Shown here: piece by piece, positions 8,905 to 17,738 of the stretch
How the letters are laid out: each line of letters begins with the position of its first letter
Position numbering within the stretch: the first letter of the stretch is position 1
From: Pseudomonadales bacterium
GTDB lineage: Bacteria; Pseudomonadota; Gammaproteobacteria; Pseudomonadales; Azotimanducaceae
Direction: 5' to 3'
NCBI GenBank assembly: GCA_030749725.1
Contig: JASMJM010000101.1
Span: 1-62,692 of the forward strand
Length of the DNA stretch: 62,692 bases
Notes under the pieces: model-generated
What the model was told of the DNA's origin: nothing
Databases searched by the model: none
The model's input: only the letters and a program-made list of their open reading frames with translations
Made by a program: the position numbers and the translations under genes

Positions 8905-8989
8905 GCGAAAGTGGCGGAACTGGTAGACGCGCCAGATTTAGGATCTGGTATCGCAAGATGTGAGAGTTCGAGTCTCTCCTTTCGCACCA
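8905..8989 (+). tRNA. tRNA-Leu(TAG)
   Basis: 85 nt with acceptor GCGAAAG/CTTTCGC, a long class-II variable arm, anticodon stem CCAGA/TCTGG enclosing TTTAGGA (anticodon TAG), T-arm AGAGTTCGAGTCTCT and encoded CCA at 8987-8989. Confidence 0.96.
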
Positions 8990-9041
8990 AATCTTGTTAC
9001 GTTGGCAGAATTTACGCTTAATATCAGCTGGCACGACGAAA

Positions 9042-9104
9042 CTGATCGTGGTGGCTGCTGGCATCAACGTGGTGGCTGCTGGCATTATCGTGGTGGCTGC
9101 CGGC
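9042..9104. repeat. Tandem repeat, 21 bp x 3, in the tig leader
   Basis: Three head-to-tail 21-bp copies (9042-9062, 9063-9083, 9084-9104) sharing the core CGTGGTGGCTGC-GGC, with differences mostly in the first six bases. They fill much of the gap between tRNA-Leu and tig and end 21 bp before the tig start. Confidence 0.9.
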
Positions 9105-9125
9105 ATCAATGAATGAGGAAAACCA

Positions 9126-10493
9126 ATGCAGGTAACCGTTGAGGAGACGACGACCCTTGAACGTCGCATGAAAATCGTAGTCCCTTCCGAGAAAGTCGAT
9201 GAAGAGGTGACTGAGCGCATGAAAAAAGCTGCCTCCACCGTGAAAATGAAGGGATTTCGACCTGGTAAGGTGCCGATGAGAGAGATCAAGCGAAGATTCG
9301 GCCCGGGCATACACCAGGAAGTTTCCGGAGAGCTCATGCAATCCAGTTTTCTGGAAGCTGTAGATCAGGAAAATCTCAAACCGGCCGGCGTGCCCACAAT
9401 CGAGGAGATCAGCAACCAGTCGGGTGAGAATCTTGAATTCACGGCGATTTTTGAGGTATATCCTGACATTGTTCCGGCCGACTTTTCTGAAATCGAAGTT
9501 GAGAAACTGATAGCGAAGGTCACCGTCGACGACATCGACAAAATGGTAGAAGTGCTCCGCAAGCAGCAGGTCCAATGGGAGGAAGTAAAGAGAAAAAGCA
9601 AACCGGGAGATAAACTCAACGTGGATTTCGAGGGATTCGTGGATGATGAACCATTCGAGGGTGGCAAAGCGGAAGGTGCCGATATCGAATTGGGATCCGG
9701 GAATATGATCCCGGGCTTTGAGGATGGACTCAAGCAGGTGAAGGCAGATCAGCAGAAAACTTTGAACCTGACCTTCCCGGACGAGTATCACGTTAAGGAT
9801 CTGGCTGGTAAAAAGGCCAAGTTCGAAGTCAAAGTCAATTCGGTATCAAAACCGGTTCTGCCGGCTCTGGATGAAGACTTTTTCCGACAATATGGGGTGG
9901 CCGACGGCGGTGTAGAGGAATTCAGGGATGAAGTACGTCAGAATATGGAGAAGGAACTGGCGCAGGCGATCAATAACCGGTTGAAAGCACAGGTGATGGA
10001 GGGGCTACTGGCGAGCAACCAGGTGGAATTGCCCAGTTCGTTGGTAAGCGGTGAAATAGATAAGCTTCGACAGGAAGCGATTCAGCAGTTTGGCGGTCAA
10101 AATGCAGGTAAGATCGATGCTTCTCTACTGCCCCGCGAGATGTTTCAGAAGCAGGCTGAAAAGAGGGTGGCGCTGGGACTACTGGTAGGGGAGGTGTTGA
10201 AACGGGAGAAGCTGGAGGCCGATGGAGATCGAGTGCGGGCCATGATCGAGAATATGGCCAGTTCCTATGAAGATCCGGAGCAAGTGGTCAAATGGTATTA
10301 CAGCAACGAGCAACAATTGGACCAGGTGCGAAACCTGGTGCTGGAAGAACAGGTGATAGAACAGATCCTCGAACAAGCCCAGGTGACGGAGGTGGACAGC
10401 AGCTATGAAGAGGCCATCAAGCCACCTGATCGGGAGGAGGAAGCCGCATCGGACGAGGAAGGGTCAGAAGAACCCGATGGCGAGAAGCAGTAG
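9126..10493 (+). CDS. tig: Trigger factor, ribosome-associated chaperone and prolyl isomerase
   Basis: 455 residues. The N-terminal ribosome-binding domain contains GFRPGKVPM (about residues 44-52), the variant of the GFRxGKxP signature that docks on ribosomal protein L23. The central FKBP-type peptidyl-prolyl isomerase domain follows at about 155-245 (KPGDKLNVDFEGFVDDEPFEGG and the MIPGFEDGL segment). The C-terminal helical chaperone domain ends in an acidic tail rich in Glu. An AGGAA-type site lies before ATG 9126. It heads the block with clpP, clpX and lon, the standard gammaproteobacterial order for nascent-chain folding and ATP-dependent proteolysis. Confidence 0.97.
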   Translation: MQVTVEETTTLERRMKIVVPSEKVDEEVTERMKKAASTVKMKGFRPGKVPMREIKRRFGPGIHQEVSGELMQSSFLEAVDQENLKPAGVPTIEEISNQSGENLEFTAIFEVYPDIVPADFSEIEVEKLIAKVTVDDIDKMVEVLRKQQVQWEEVKRKSKPGDKLNVDFEGFVDDEPFEGGKAEGADIELGSGNMIPGFEDGLKQVKADQQKTLNLTFPDEYHVKDLAGKKAKFEVKVNSVSKPVLPALDEDFFRQYGVADGGVEEFRDEVRQNMEKELAQAINNRLKAQVMEGLLASNQVELPSSLVSGEIDKLRQEAIQQFGGQNAGKIDASLLPREMFQKQAEKRVALGLLVGEVLKREKLEADGDRVRAMIENMASSYEDPEQVVKWYYSNEQQLDQVRNLVLEEQVIEQILEQAQVTEVDSSYEEAIKPPDREEEAASDEEGSEEPDGEKQ

Positions 10494-10615
10494 TCGAGTG
10501 ATCGCTGCCCCATTGAAGTTTCAACCGCATGACTCAATATTGATGGGGTGATCTGATTGAGAGAGAACAGATTCATACAGAAGTCAACAGTAACATAACC
10601 GTGGATGAATGCAGA

Positions 10616-11266
10616 ATGAGTAACAGAACGATCTACACCAGCGAACCTCCCGCCATTCAGAATCTGGGACTGGTACCCATGGTTCTGGAGCAAAACGCTC
10701 GAGGGGAGCGCTCCTACGACATTTATTCCCGCCTGCTGAAGGATCGGATCATCTTTATCGTCGGGCCCATAGAGGACATGGTGGCCAATCTGGTGGTAGC
10801 CCAGTTGCTGTTCTGCGAATCGGAGAATGCCGACAAGGACATCCAGCTATACATCAATTCACCGGGTGGATCGGTCACTTCCGGATTGGCGATATACGAC
10901 ACCATGCAATTTGTCCACTCGGATATACGCACCATGTGTATCGGTCAGGCTGCCAGTATGGGTGCTCTATTACTCGCGGGCGGCACCAAGGGAAAGAGAA
11001 CCTGCCTGCCCAATTCGCGGGTGATGATTCATCAGCCCAGCGGCGGATCTCAAGGTCAGGCCTCGGATATCGAGATCCAGGCAAAAGAGATTCTATTCCT
11101 GCGTGAGAGGCTGAATCTGATACTGGCGGACCACACCGGCAAAGATCTCGAGACGATCGCACAGGATACGGAGCGGGATAATTTCATGACGGCAGAACAG
11201 GCTCTGGAATATGGCCTGATCGATGAGGTACAGGATCCCAGGACCGTACAAAGACCGATGGAATAG
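10616..11266 (+). CDS. clpP: ATP-dependent Clp protease proteolytic subunit
   Basis: 216 residues from ATG 10616. An in-frame ATG at 10601 would add MDECR, but neither start has a strong ribosome site and MSNRT better matches relatives. The serine-protease triad is visible as [14 protein letters not shown] (S114), MIHQPSGG (H139) and a downstream Asp near [26 protein letters not shown] and the propeptide-proximal [23 protein letters not shown] are standard ClpP segments. It forms the tetradecameric chamber that degrades substrates unfolded by ClpX, encoded 150 bp downstream. Confidence 0.97.
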   Translation: MSNRTIYTSEPPAIQNLGLVPMVLEQNARGERSYDIYSRLLKDRIIFIVGPIEDMVANLVVAQLLFCESENADKDIQLYINSPGGSVTSGLAIYDTMQFVHSDIRTMCIGQAASMGALLLAGGTKGKRTCLPNSRVMIHQPSGGSQGQASDIEIQAKEILFLRERLNLILADHTGKDLETIAQDTERDNFMTAEQALEYGLIDEVQDPRTVQRPME

Positions 11267-11415
11267 CCTGAAAAGGTGGTTTTTCATCATATGTGGTGCT
11301 GTTAGGAGGAAGATCCATAACGCGAAATTCGTTGATTTTCGCTTAACAGCGCCTTCATAATCATTCAAAATGACTGAACAGTAACGCCCGAAATAGGAAA
11401 ATCCGAGGTAGTTGA

Positions 11416-12693
11416 ATGTCCGACGAACACGATGGCAAAGGTAGTGATGGCAAATTGCTGCACTGCAATTTTTGTGGAAAGAGCCAGCACGAGGTGCGCA
11501 AGTTAATAGCCGGTCCCTCGGTTTATGTGTGTGACGAGTGCGTTGAACTCTGTAACGACATCATTCGCGAAGAGTTGCAGGAGAGTGGCGACGAGGGCGA
11601 GAAGAAGCACCTGCCCACGCCCCAGGAAATAAAAGAGATTCTGGACGAATACGTGATCGGGCAGGAATGGGCCAAGAAAGTGCTGTCAGTCGCCGTCTAC
11701 AACCACTACAAGCGCCTTAACTATGCCGGCAAAAAGGACGATGTTGAGCTGCAGAAGAGCAATATCCTTCTCATCGGACCAACGGGCGTCGGTAAGACGC
11801 TGCTGGCCGAGACGCTGGCGAGACTTCTGGACGTACCCTTTACCATCGCTGATGCGACCACCCTCACGGAAGCGGGTTATGTGGGAGAAGATGTCGAGAA
11901 CATCATCCAGAAATTACTGCAGAAGTGTGATTACGATGTAGATAAAGCTCAGGTGGGAATCGTCTATATCGATGAAATCGATAAGATTTCCAGAAAGTCA
12001 GACAATCCCTCCATTACCCGGGACGTCTCCGGCGAGGGCGTTCAACAGGCGCTACTGAAGCTGATCGAAGGCACGATTGCCTCGGTGCCTCCCCAGGGGG
12101 GCAGGAAGCACCCGCAGCAGGAGTTCCTGCAGGTTGATACCACCAATATCCTATTCATATGCGGTGGTGCATTTTCGGGGTTGGATAAGGTGATTCAGGA
12201 TCGATCGGAAAAAAGCGGCATCGGCTTCAGTGCCAACGTGACCACCGAAGCCAACAAGAAGAATCTGGGTGAGATTCTCGGCACTGTTGCCCCGGAGGAT
12301 CTGGTCCGCTATGGCTTAATTCCGGAATTTGTAGGTCGACTGCCGGTCCTCGCTACGCTCGGCGAACTGGATGCCGAAGCCCTGGTGCGCATTCTGCAGG
12401 AGCCCAAGAACGCCTATACCAAACAGTATGCGAAACTCTTTGAAATGGAGGAGGTGGAACTCGACTTCCGGGAAGATGCTCTGAAGGCGATCGCGAAGAA
12501 AGCCATGGAGCGAAAGACCGGTGCCAGAGGACTGCGCTCAATCCTTGAGACCGTACTACTCGAAGTGATGTATATGATCCCCTCTGAAGACAATGTCATG
12601 AAAGTGATCATTGATGAAAATGTGATTACCGGCAATTCCGAGCCCATACTGATGTATGAGAATCCGGACCAACCCAAGGCCGCGCAAGAGTAA
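11416..12693 (+). CDS. clpX: ATP-dependent Clp protease ATP-binding subunit ClpX
   Basis: 425 residues. The N-terminal zinc-binding domain uses four cysteines (CNFCGK...CDECVELC, residues 15-43) for adaptor and substrate binding. The AAA+ core follows: Walker [13 protein letters not shown], Walker [10 protein letters not shown], sensor regions, the GAFSGLDK segment near the ClpP-contacting IGF loop (SGIGF), and a C-terminal small domain with [10 protein letters not shown]. It unfolds tagged proteins and feeds ClpP. Downstream lon is separated by 190 bp, so it may have its own promoter. Confidence 0.97.
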   Translation: MSDEHDGKGSDGKLLHCNFCGKSQHEVRKLIAGPSVYVCDECVELCNDIIREELQESGDEGEKKHLPTPQEIKEILDEYVIGQEWAKKVLSVAVYNHYKRLNYAGKKDDVELQKSNILLIGPTGVGKTLLAETLARLLDVPFTIADATTLTEAGYVGEDVENIIQKLLQKCDYDVDKAQVGIVYIDEIDKISRKSDNPSITRDVSGEGVQQALLKLIEGTIASVPPQGGRKHPQQEFLQVDTTNILFICGGAFSGLDKVIQDRSEKSGIGFSANVTTEANKKNLGEILGTVAPEDLVRYGLIPEFVGRLPVLATLGELDAEALVRILQEPKNAYTKQYAKLFEMEEVELDFREDALKAIAKKAMERKTGARGLRSILETVLLEVMYMIPSEDNVMKVIIDENVITGNSEPILMYENPDQPKAAQE

Positions 12694-12882
12694 AGATTCT
12701 GCGAAGTCCAAGTAGATGCACAAAAAGGAGCGAATTAGCCCCATTCATCCTGTTTTTTTCCAGAATTAGACGGAAGGTATTGTAAAAAGGCCGCCAGTGC
12801 CGCATCTTAGCTGTGTTCCAGTCTTTCCGGGGGTTACCGGCTCATACAACCAGAAGTTGTCTGTGTACAAAGAGGAGTCACC

Positions 12883-15327
12883 GTGGACCCAATTCTGAGT
12901 ACCGGTATCATACGAAACATACCGATTGTCCATCTCACCGACACGGTGGTCTACCCCCACGGAGTTCAACCCCTCCTCATCGGCACCGATAGGTCCATCC
13001 AGGCACTCAATTACGCCCAGAAATTCGACAAGGATAAGCAGGTCGTTCTGGTCGCCAAGAAAGACCCCACCCTGGAGGATCCCGGAGACGGGGATCTGTT
13101 CGAATTCGGTACCGTATCCACTATCCTGCAATTGATCAAACTACCAGACGGTACAGTCAAGTTCCTGGCTGAAGGACGCTATCGGGCCAAGATTCACCGC
13201 GTCGACAGCAGCGGCGATTTCATCATTGCAGATGTCGTCAAAATAGAAGAACAGGAACTGAGCCAGACGGAATCGGAAGCTCTGATCCGATCGATTATTT
13301 CAGCCTTCAATCAGTATGTTCAGCTGAGCAAGAAGGTACCACCTGAGGTGATGACCTCCCTCAATAATATCGACCAGCCGAGCCGACTGGTGGATACCAT
13401 CGCTCAACAGATGACGCTCAAACTAGAGGAGAAACAGAAGATTCTTGAGCTGGTAGATCTGGACGAGCGCATGGAATTCATGATGAAACTGCTGGAGTCG
13501 GAGATCGACCTGTTCAAGGTTGAGAAGAGAATCCGCGGTCGCGTCAAGAAGCAGATGGAGAAGAGCCAACGGGAATACTACCTGAATGAACAGATGAAGG
13601 CGATCCAGAAGGAACTGGGAGATCTTGACGATGTGCCCAATGAGGTAGAGGAACTTCAGAACAAGCTCGACGAATCGGGTATGGGGAAGGATGCCGCAGA
13701 AAAGACTCAGAACGAACTCAACAAGCTGAAGTTGATGTCTCCCATGTCTGCCGAAGCCACTGTGGTGAGAGGATACATCGATTGGATGCTGAGTGTGCCC
13801 TGGAAGAAGAGAAGCCGGGTTCGCAAAGACATCACCGAAGCGGAAAAAATACTGGAAGCGGACCACTACGGACTGGAAGAAGTCAAAGAACGCATTCTAG
13901 AATATCTGGCGGTACAGCGCCGGGTGAAAAAATTGAAGGGACCGGTACTGTGTCTGGTAGGTCCTCCGGGAGTCGGAAAGACCTCGTTAGGGGAATCCCT
14001 CGCTCGGGCAACCAATCGGAAATTTGTGCGCATGGCTCTCGGCGGCGTCAGGGACGAAGCTGAAATCCGTGGTCATCGTCGCACCTATATCGGCTCCATG
14101 CCGGGCAAGATCATCCAGAAGATCTCCAAGTCCGGCGTAAAGAATCCGTTATTCCTATTGGATGAAGTGGATAAGATGGGTCAGGATCATCGCGGTGATC
14201 CAGCGTCCGCCCTGCTGGAAGTACTCGATCCGGAGCAGAACAACACGTTTGGCGATCACTACATGGAGGTGGATTACGACCTTTCCGAAGTCATGTTTAT
14301 CTGCACTTCCAACTCAATGAATATTCCACCACCTCTGATGGATCGCATGGAAGTCATCCGAATTCCTGGTTACACGGAGGATGAAAAACTCAATATCGCC
14401 ACCCGCTACCTGGTTCCCAAACAGCTCAGCAACAACGGTGTAAAGAGGAATGAACTGAAGATCGGTGATGAGGTGATTACCAACATCATTCGTTACTACA
14501 CCCGCGAAGCCGGTGTGCGAGGTCTTGAGCGAGAGATCGCTAAACTGTGCCGCAAAGTGGTCAAGGAAGAGAGTTTGCTGCCAACGTCTGAAGATCGTAA
14601 GGATTTCCGTGTCACGATCAGCGAGGAATTACTGGAGACCTACTGTGGGGTGCGAAAGTTCAACTATGGACGCGCGGAAGAGAAGGATCAGATCGGTCAG
14701 GTAACCGGCCTGGCAGTGACCCAGGTGGGTGGTGAATTGCTTTCCATCGAAGCGGTGGTAGTCCCCGGTAAAGGAAGGCAGACCAAGACGGGCTCCCTGG
14801 GTGATGTCATGCAGGAATCGATTCAGGCGGCCATGACCGTGGTTAGAAGCCGTGCCAAGGTGTTAGGCATTAAGGACGATTTCCATGAGAAGTGTGATCT
14901 GCACATACACATACCGGAAGGGGCGACCCCCAAGGATGGTCCCAGTGCAGGTATTGCACTTTGCACCGCCATGGTCTCGGTGTTAACAGGAATTCCAGCC
15001 AGAGCTTCAGTGGCCATGACAGGTGAGATCACTCTGCGAGGGGAAGTGTTGGCGATCGGTGGATTGAAGGAAAAACTCTTGGCTGCGCACCGGGGCGGCA
15101 TCAAGAAGGTGTTGATTCCAGAAGAGAATCAACGTGACTTAAAGGAAATACCTGATAATATCAAGGCAGATTTGACCATCACACCGGTGAAGTGGATCGA
15201 TCAGGTTCTGGAGATTGCCTTAACGAGAATACCAGAGCCATTGGTTAAAGATGAGAAGAGTACGGAAGCCGGAGACACGGACACCTCTGGTGATTTGGAT
15301 CCCGATGTGAGAATTAGTACCCACTAA
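12883..15327 (+). CDS. lon: ATP-dependent protease Lon
   Basis: 814 residues from a GTG start at 12883 with AAAGAGGAG upstream. The N-terminal LON substrate-binding domain begins IPIVHLTDTVVYPHGVQPLLIG. The AAA+ module has Walker A GPPGVGKTS and Walker B PLFLLDEVDKMG. The C-terminal protease domain carries the Ser-Lys dyad in KDGPSAGIALCTA (Ser) and GGLKEKLLAAHRGGIKKV (Lys). It degrades misfolded and regulatory proteins in the cytoplasm. The tail after the protease domain is acidic and poorly conserved. Confidence 0.97.
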   Translation: MDPILSTGIIRNIPIVHLTDTVVYPHGVQPLLIGTDRSIQALNYAQKFDKDKQVVLVAKKDPTLEDPGDGDLFEFGTVSTILQLIKLPDGTVKFLAEGRYRAKIHRVDSSGDFIIADVVKIEEQELSQTESEALIRSIISAFNQYVQLSKKVPPEVMTSLNNIDQPSRLVDTIAQQMTLKLEEKQKILELVDLDERMEFMMKLLESEIDLFKVEKRIRGRVKKQMEKSQREYYLNEQMKAIQKELGDLDDVPNEVEELQNKLDESGMGKDAAEKTQNELNKLKLMSPMSAEATVVRGYIDWMLSVPWKKRSRVRKDITEAEKILEADHYGLEEVKERILEYLAVQRRVKKLKGPVLCLVGPPGVGKTSLGESLARATNRKFVRMALGGVRDEAEIRGHRRTYIGSMPGKIIQKISKSGVKNPLFLLDEVDKMGQDHRGDPASALLEVLDPEQNNTFGDHYMEVDYDLSEVMFICTSNSMNIPPPLMDRMEVIRIPGYTEDEKLNIATRYLVPKQLSNNGVKRNELKIGDEVITNIIRYYTREAGVRGLEREIAKLCRKVVKEESLLPTSEDRKDFRVTISEELLETYCGVRKFNYGRAEEKDQIGQVTGLAVTQVGGELLSIEAVVVPGKGRQTKTGSLGDVMQESIQAAMTVVRSRAKVLGIKDDFHEKCDLHIHIPEGATPKDGPSAGIALCTAMVSVLTGIPARASVAMTGEITLRGEVLAIGGLKEKLLAAHRGGIKKVLIPEENQRDLKEIPDNIKADLTITPVKWIDQVLEIALTRIPEPLVKDEKSTEAGDTDTSGDLDPDVRISTH

Positions 15328-15349
15328 GGGAAATCAGGGATTGGGCAGC

Positions 15350-15379
15350 TTGACAGGCTTTTTGTGTTGCTGGTATAAC
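15350..15379 (+). promoter_or_regulatory. Sigma-70-type promoter for hupB
   Basis: A perfect -35 TTGACA at 15350-15355 and a -10 TATAAC at 15374-15379, separated by 18 bp, lie about 50 bp before the hupB start and just after lon. This matches the independent promoter HU genes usually have. Confidence 0.7.
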
Positions 15380-15431
15380 GAAGTTCTGACAAGGATTACA
15401 TTTTGCACGTTAACGGTAAAAGGAGTGGATA

Positions 15432-15704
15432 GTGAATAAACAAGAACTGATTGAGAACATTGCAGTTTCTGCCGATATCACTAAGGCGGCGGCAGGGCGA
15501 GCACTGGATTCTGTAATTGATTCGATTACTGATTCTCTAAAAGGTGGTGATTCGGTAGTTCTGGTTGGGTTCGGGACATTTTCCGTCCGGCAAAGAGCAG
15601 CTAGAACCGGTCGTAATCCACAGACCGGTGCGGAGATTCAGATTAAGGCAGCTAATGTGCCTGCCTTCAAAGCTGGTAAGGCTCTGAAGGATGCCGTAAA
15701 CTAA
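15432..15704 (+). CDS. hupB: DNA-binding protein HU, beta-type
   Basis: 90 residues from GTG 15432 with AAAGGAGTG upstream. It is a canonical HU: N-terminal helical dimerisation part ([20 protein letters not shown]), then [24 protein letters not shown], the beta-arm entrance including the RNPQTG motif that wraps DNA, and a C-terminal [16 protein letters not shown] bends and compacts the nucleoid. Placement between lon and ppiD is the standard gammaproteobacterial position. A strong promoter and terminator flank it. Confidence 0.96.
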   Translation: MNKQELIENIAVSADITKAAAGRALDSVIDSITDSLKGGDSVVLVGFGTFSVRQRAARTGRNPQTGAEIQIKAANVPAFKAGKALKDAVN

Positions 15705-15766
15705 CGGGATCTTTCGATCCGTTAGAGTATGGTTTACTAGAAAACAGGTCAGCTTCAAATCACCAC

Positions 15767-15798
15767 AATGGCGCATCGAAGGGTGCGCCATTTCTATT
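15767..15798 (+). terminator. Rho-independent terminator after hupB
   Basis: Stem AATGGCGCA (15767-15775) and TGCGCCATT (15784-15792) with an 8-nt loop, followed by the T-rich TTCTATTT. A second, weaker hairpin overlaps the hupB stop (CTAACGG..CCGTTAG). ppiD starts about 25 bp later and would need its own promoter or read-through. Confidence 0.75.
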
Positions 15799-15819
15799 TG
15801 CAATCTCAGGATTTAGCCG

Positions 15820-17706
15820 ATGCTTTTACAGCGAATGCGAGAAGGGACCCATGGAATCCTCGCTAAGATAATAGTGGCTGCGATCATCCTCGTGTTCGCA
15901 CTGTTCGGTTTTGGATCGATCACCACGTTCTTAGTCAATATTCCTGAAGTAGCCACCGTGAACGGTGAAGACATAACCGAACAAGAGATGTTGATAGCGG
16001 TAGAGAGAAACCGCCAGAGGATTTTGGGCAATGCCAGCCAACCGCTGGACATCGATGACGATGAGCTGACCAGATCCACCCTGAATGACCTGATCGAACG
16101 GGAGCTCTTGTCGCAGTCAGCTGATCGTCTCGAATTGTTTTACTCGGATGAGAGAATAGACCAGGACATGCTCAATACCGATGCGTTCCAAATAGATGGC
16201 AAATTCGACGCGGAACGATTTCAGCTGACCCTTCGAAGTGCCGGATACAGCCCTGTCAACTACAAAGAGACTATCAAGAGTGAACGCATGTACGAACAGG
16301 TGAACCGGGGGTTGGGTGCGTCCGGTTTCGTCACGGAAGCCGAAGTGCTGACATCTGCACGCCTTGCGCAGCAGACCAGGGATATAGCGTTTTTGAAGGT
16401 AGAGGTGGATAAAATAAAGGCCGACATTACTGTCACCGATAGCCAAGTCGAGCAATACTACGCTGAGCATCAGCAGGAGTTTATGACTGACGAGACCGTG
16501 AATCTGCACTACGTAGAGTTATTGAAGTCCGATTTGAGCGATGATGTCAGTTACCAGGAAGCTGAATTACAGAGCTTCTATGAGGAGGAGAAAGATCGGT
16601 ACTCGACGCAGGAGGAGCGTCGCTTAGCCCACATCCTGATTGAGATAAACGATGTTGTGTCCGAGCAAGCTGCCAAAGACAAGATCGATGGGATCCGTGA
16701 GCGCATCACCAAGGGCGAGCCGTTCGCTGACCTGGCCGTGGAGCTTTCCGAAGATACCGGCTCCGCTGCCGAGGGCGGTGACCTTGGTTTCAATGCCCGC
16801 GGCATATTCGTTACGGAATTCGATGAGGCAGCCTTTTCACTCAGCGCAAACCAGATGTCGGAACCTGTGCTGACCGAATTTGGATACCACATAATCAAGT
16901 TGTTGGAAGTAAGGGAAGCGACGATACCGGAATTCGATGACATCGTCGATAAGCTGGATAAGGACTTGAGATTCAGCAAGGCAGAAGAGTTGTTCGTGGA
17001 GCAATCGGCAAGGCTGAGTGAGATCAGCTATGAAAGTGCTGACTTACAGGATCCAGCAGCAGAACTGGGGCTGTCCATACAGACAACTGGTCACTTTGGC
17101 AGAAGTGGTGGCGAAGGGATTTCCGCCAACAGTCAGGTGGTGCAAGCCGCATTCAGTGAAGATCTTCTACTGGATAACAACAACAGTGACGTAATAGAGA
17201 TCGATCCAAATCATCACGTCGTGGTCAGGATATATCAACACGAACCAAGCGAAGTGAGCCAGTTGTCCTCTGTCAAAGAGGAGATTGGTGATCTGCTGGC
17301 GTCGAATGTCGCCAGGATACAAGCTAAGGAACAAACCGACGAGATGCTGACCATGCTGAAAGGGGGATCCATCACCAAGTTTGTTGCCGATCAGTTTGGC
17401 CTTGAGTGGTCTGTGCACGCCGCCATCAATCGAAATCAGCTAGGCTTGGATGCACAGATTGTTCGTGGAGCTTTTCGATTACCCAGACCGGCTGAAGGGG
17501 ACAAGTCGTTGGGAACCGCCTTGTTGGGCAATGGTGATTCTGTCGTCATCAGCGTAACGAAGGTAGCTGACAAGGAAGATAATAGCTTGCCGGCGGCTGA
17601 GATACGAAACTTAGGCCGATACCTGGCGATTCAGCAGGGCCAAAATGACTACATGGAATTCCGCCAGCAGCTCAAGGAGAAAGCGGAAATCACCAGGACG
17701 CAATAG
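15820..17706 (+). CDS. ppiD: Periplasmic folding chaperone PpiD (SurA/PpiC type)
   Basis: 628 residues. One transmembrane segment near the N-terminus (IIVAAIILVFALFGFGS, about residues 16-32) anchors it in the inner membrane with the bulk in the periplasm. A SurA_N-like chaperone domain follows to about residue 200. A PpiC-type parvulin domain lies at about 265-370, starting at ERRLAHILIEI and including SEDTGSAAEGGDLGF and EFGYHIIKLL. A long C-terminal chaperone region ends the protein. PpiD helps newly exported outer-membrane proteins at the Sec translocon. Length is close to the E. coli protein (623). Confidence 0.94.
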   Translation: MLLQRMREGTHGILAKIIVAAIILVFALFGFGSITTFLVNIPEVATVNGEDITEQEMLIAVERNRQRILGNASQPLDIDDDELTRSTLNDLIERELLSQSADRLELFYSDERIDQDMLNTDAFQIDGKFDAERFQLTLRSAGYSPVNYKETIKSERMYEQVNRGLGASGFVTEAEVLTSARLAQQTRDIAFLKVEVDKIKADITVTDSQVEQYYAEHQQEFMTDETVNLHYVELLKSDLSDDVSYQEAELQSFYEEEKDRYSTQEERRLAHILIEINDVVSEQAAKDKIDGIRERITKGEPFADLAVELSEDTGSAAEGGDLGFNARGIFVTEFDEAAFSLSANQMSEPVLTEFGYHIIKLLEVREATIPEFDDIVDKLDKDLRFSKAEELFVEQSARLSEISYESADLQDPAAELGLSIQTTGHFGRSGGEGISANSQVVQAAFSEDLLLDNNNSDVIEIDPNHHVVVRIYQHEPSEVSQLSSVKEEIGDLLASNVARIQAKEQTDEMLTMLKGGSITKFVADQFGLEWSVHAAINRNQLGLDAQIVRGAFRLPRPAEGDKSLGTALLGNGDSVVISVTKVADKEDNSLPAAEIRNLGRYLAIQQGQNDYMEFRQQLKEKAEITRTQ

Positions 17707-17738
17707 CTCGGTTGTATTCTCTTAAATAGGCTTGCTGT

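Noticed and set aside
12719-12760. Possible heat-shock sigma-32 promoter before lon (CCCCATTC)
   Set aside because: A -10-like CCCCAT is present but no CTTGAA-like -35 at the right distance.
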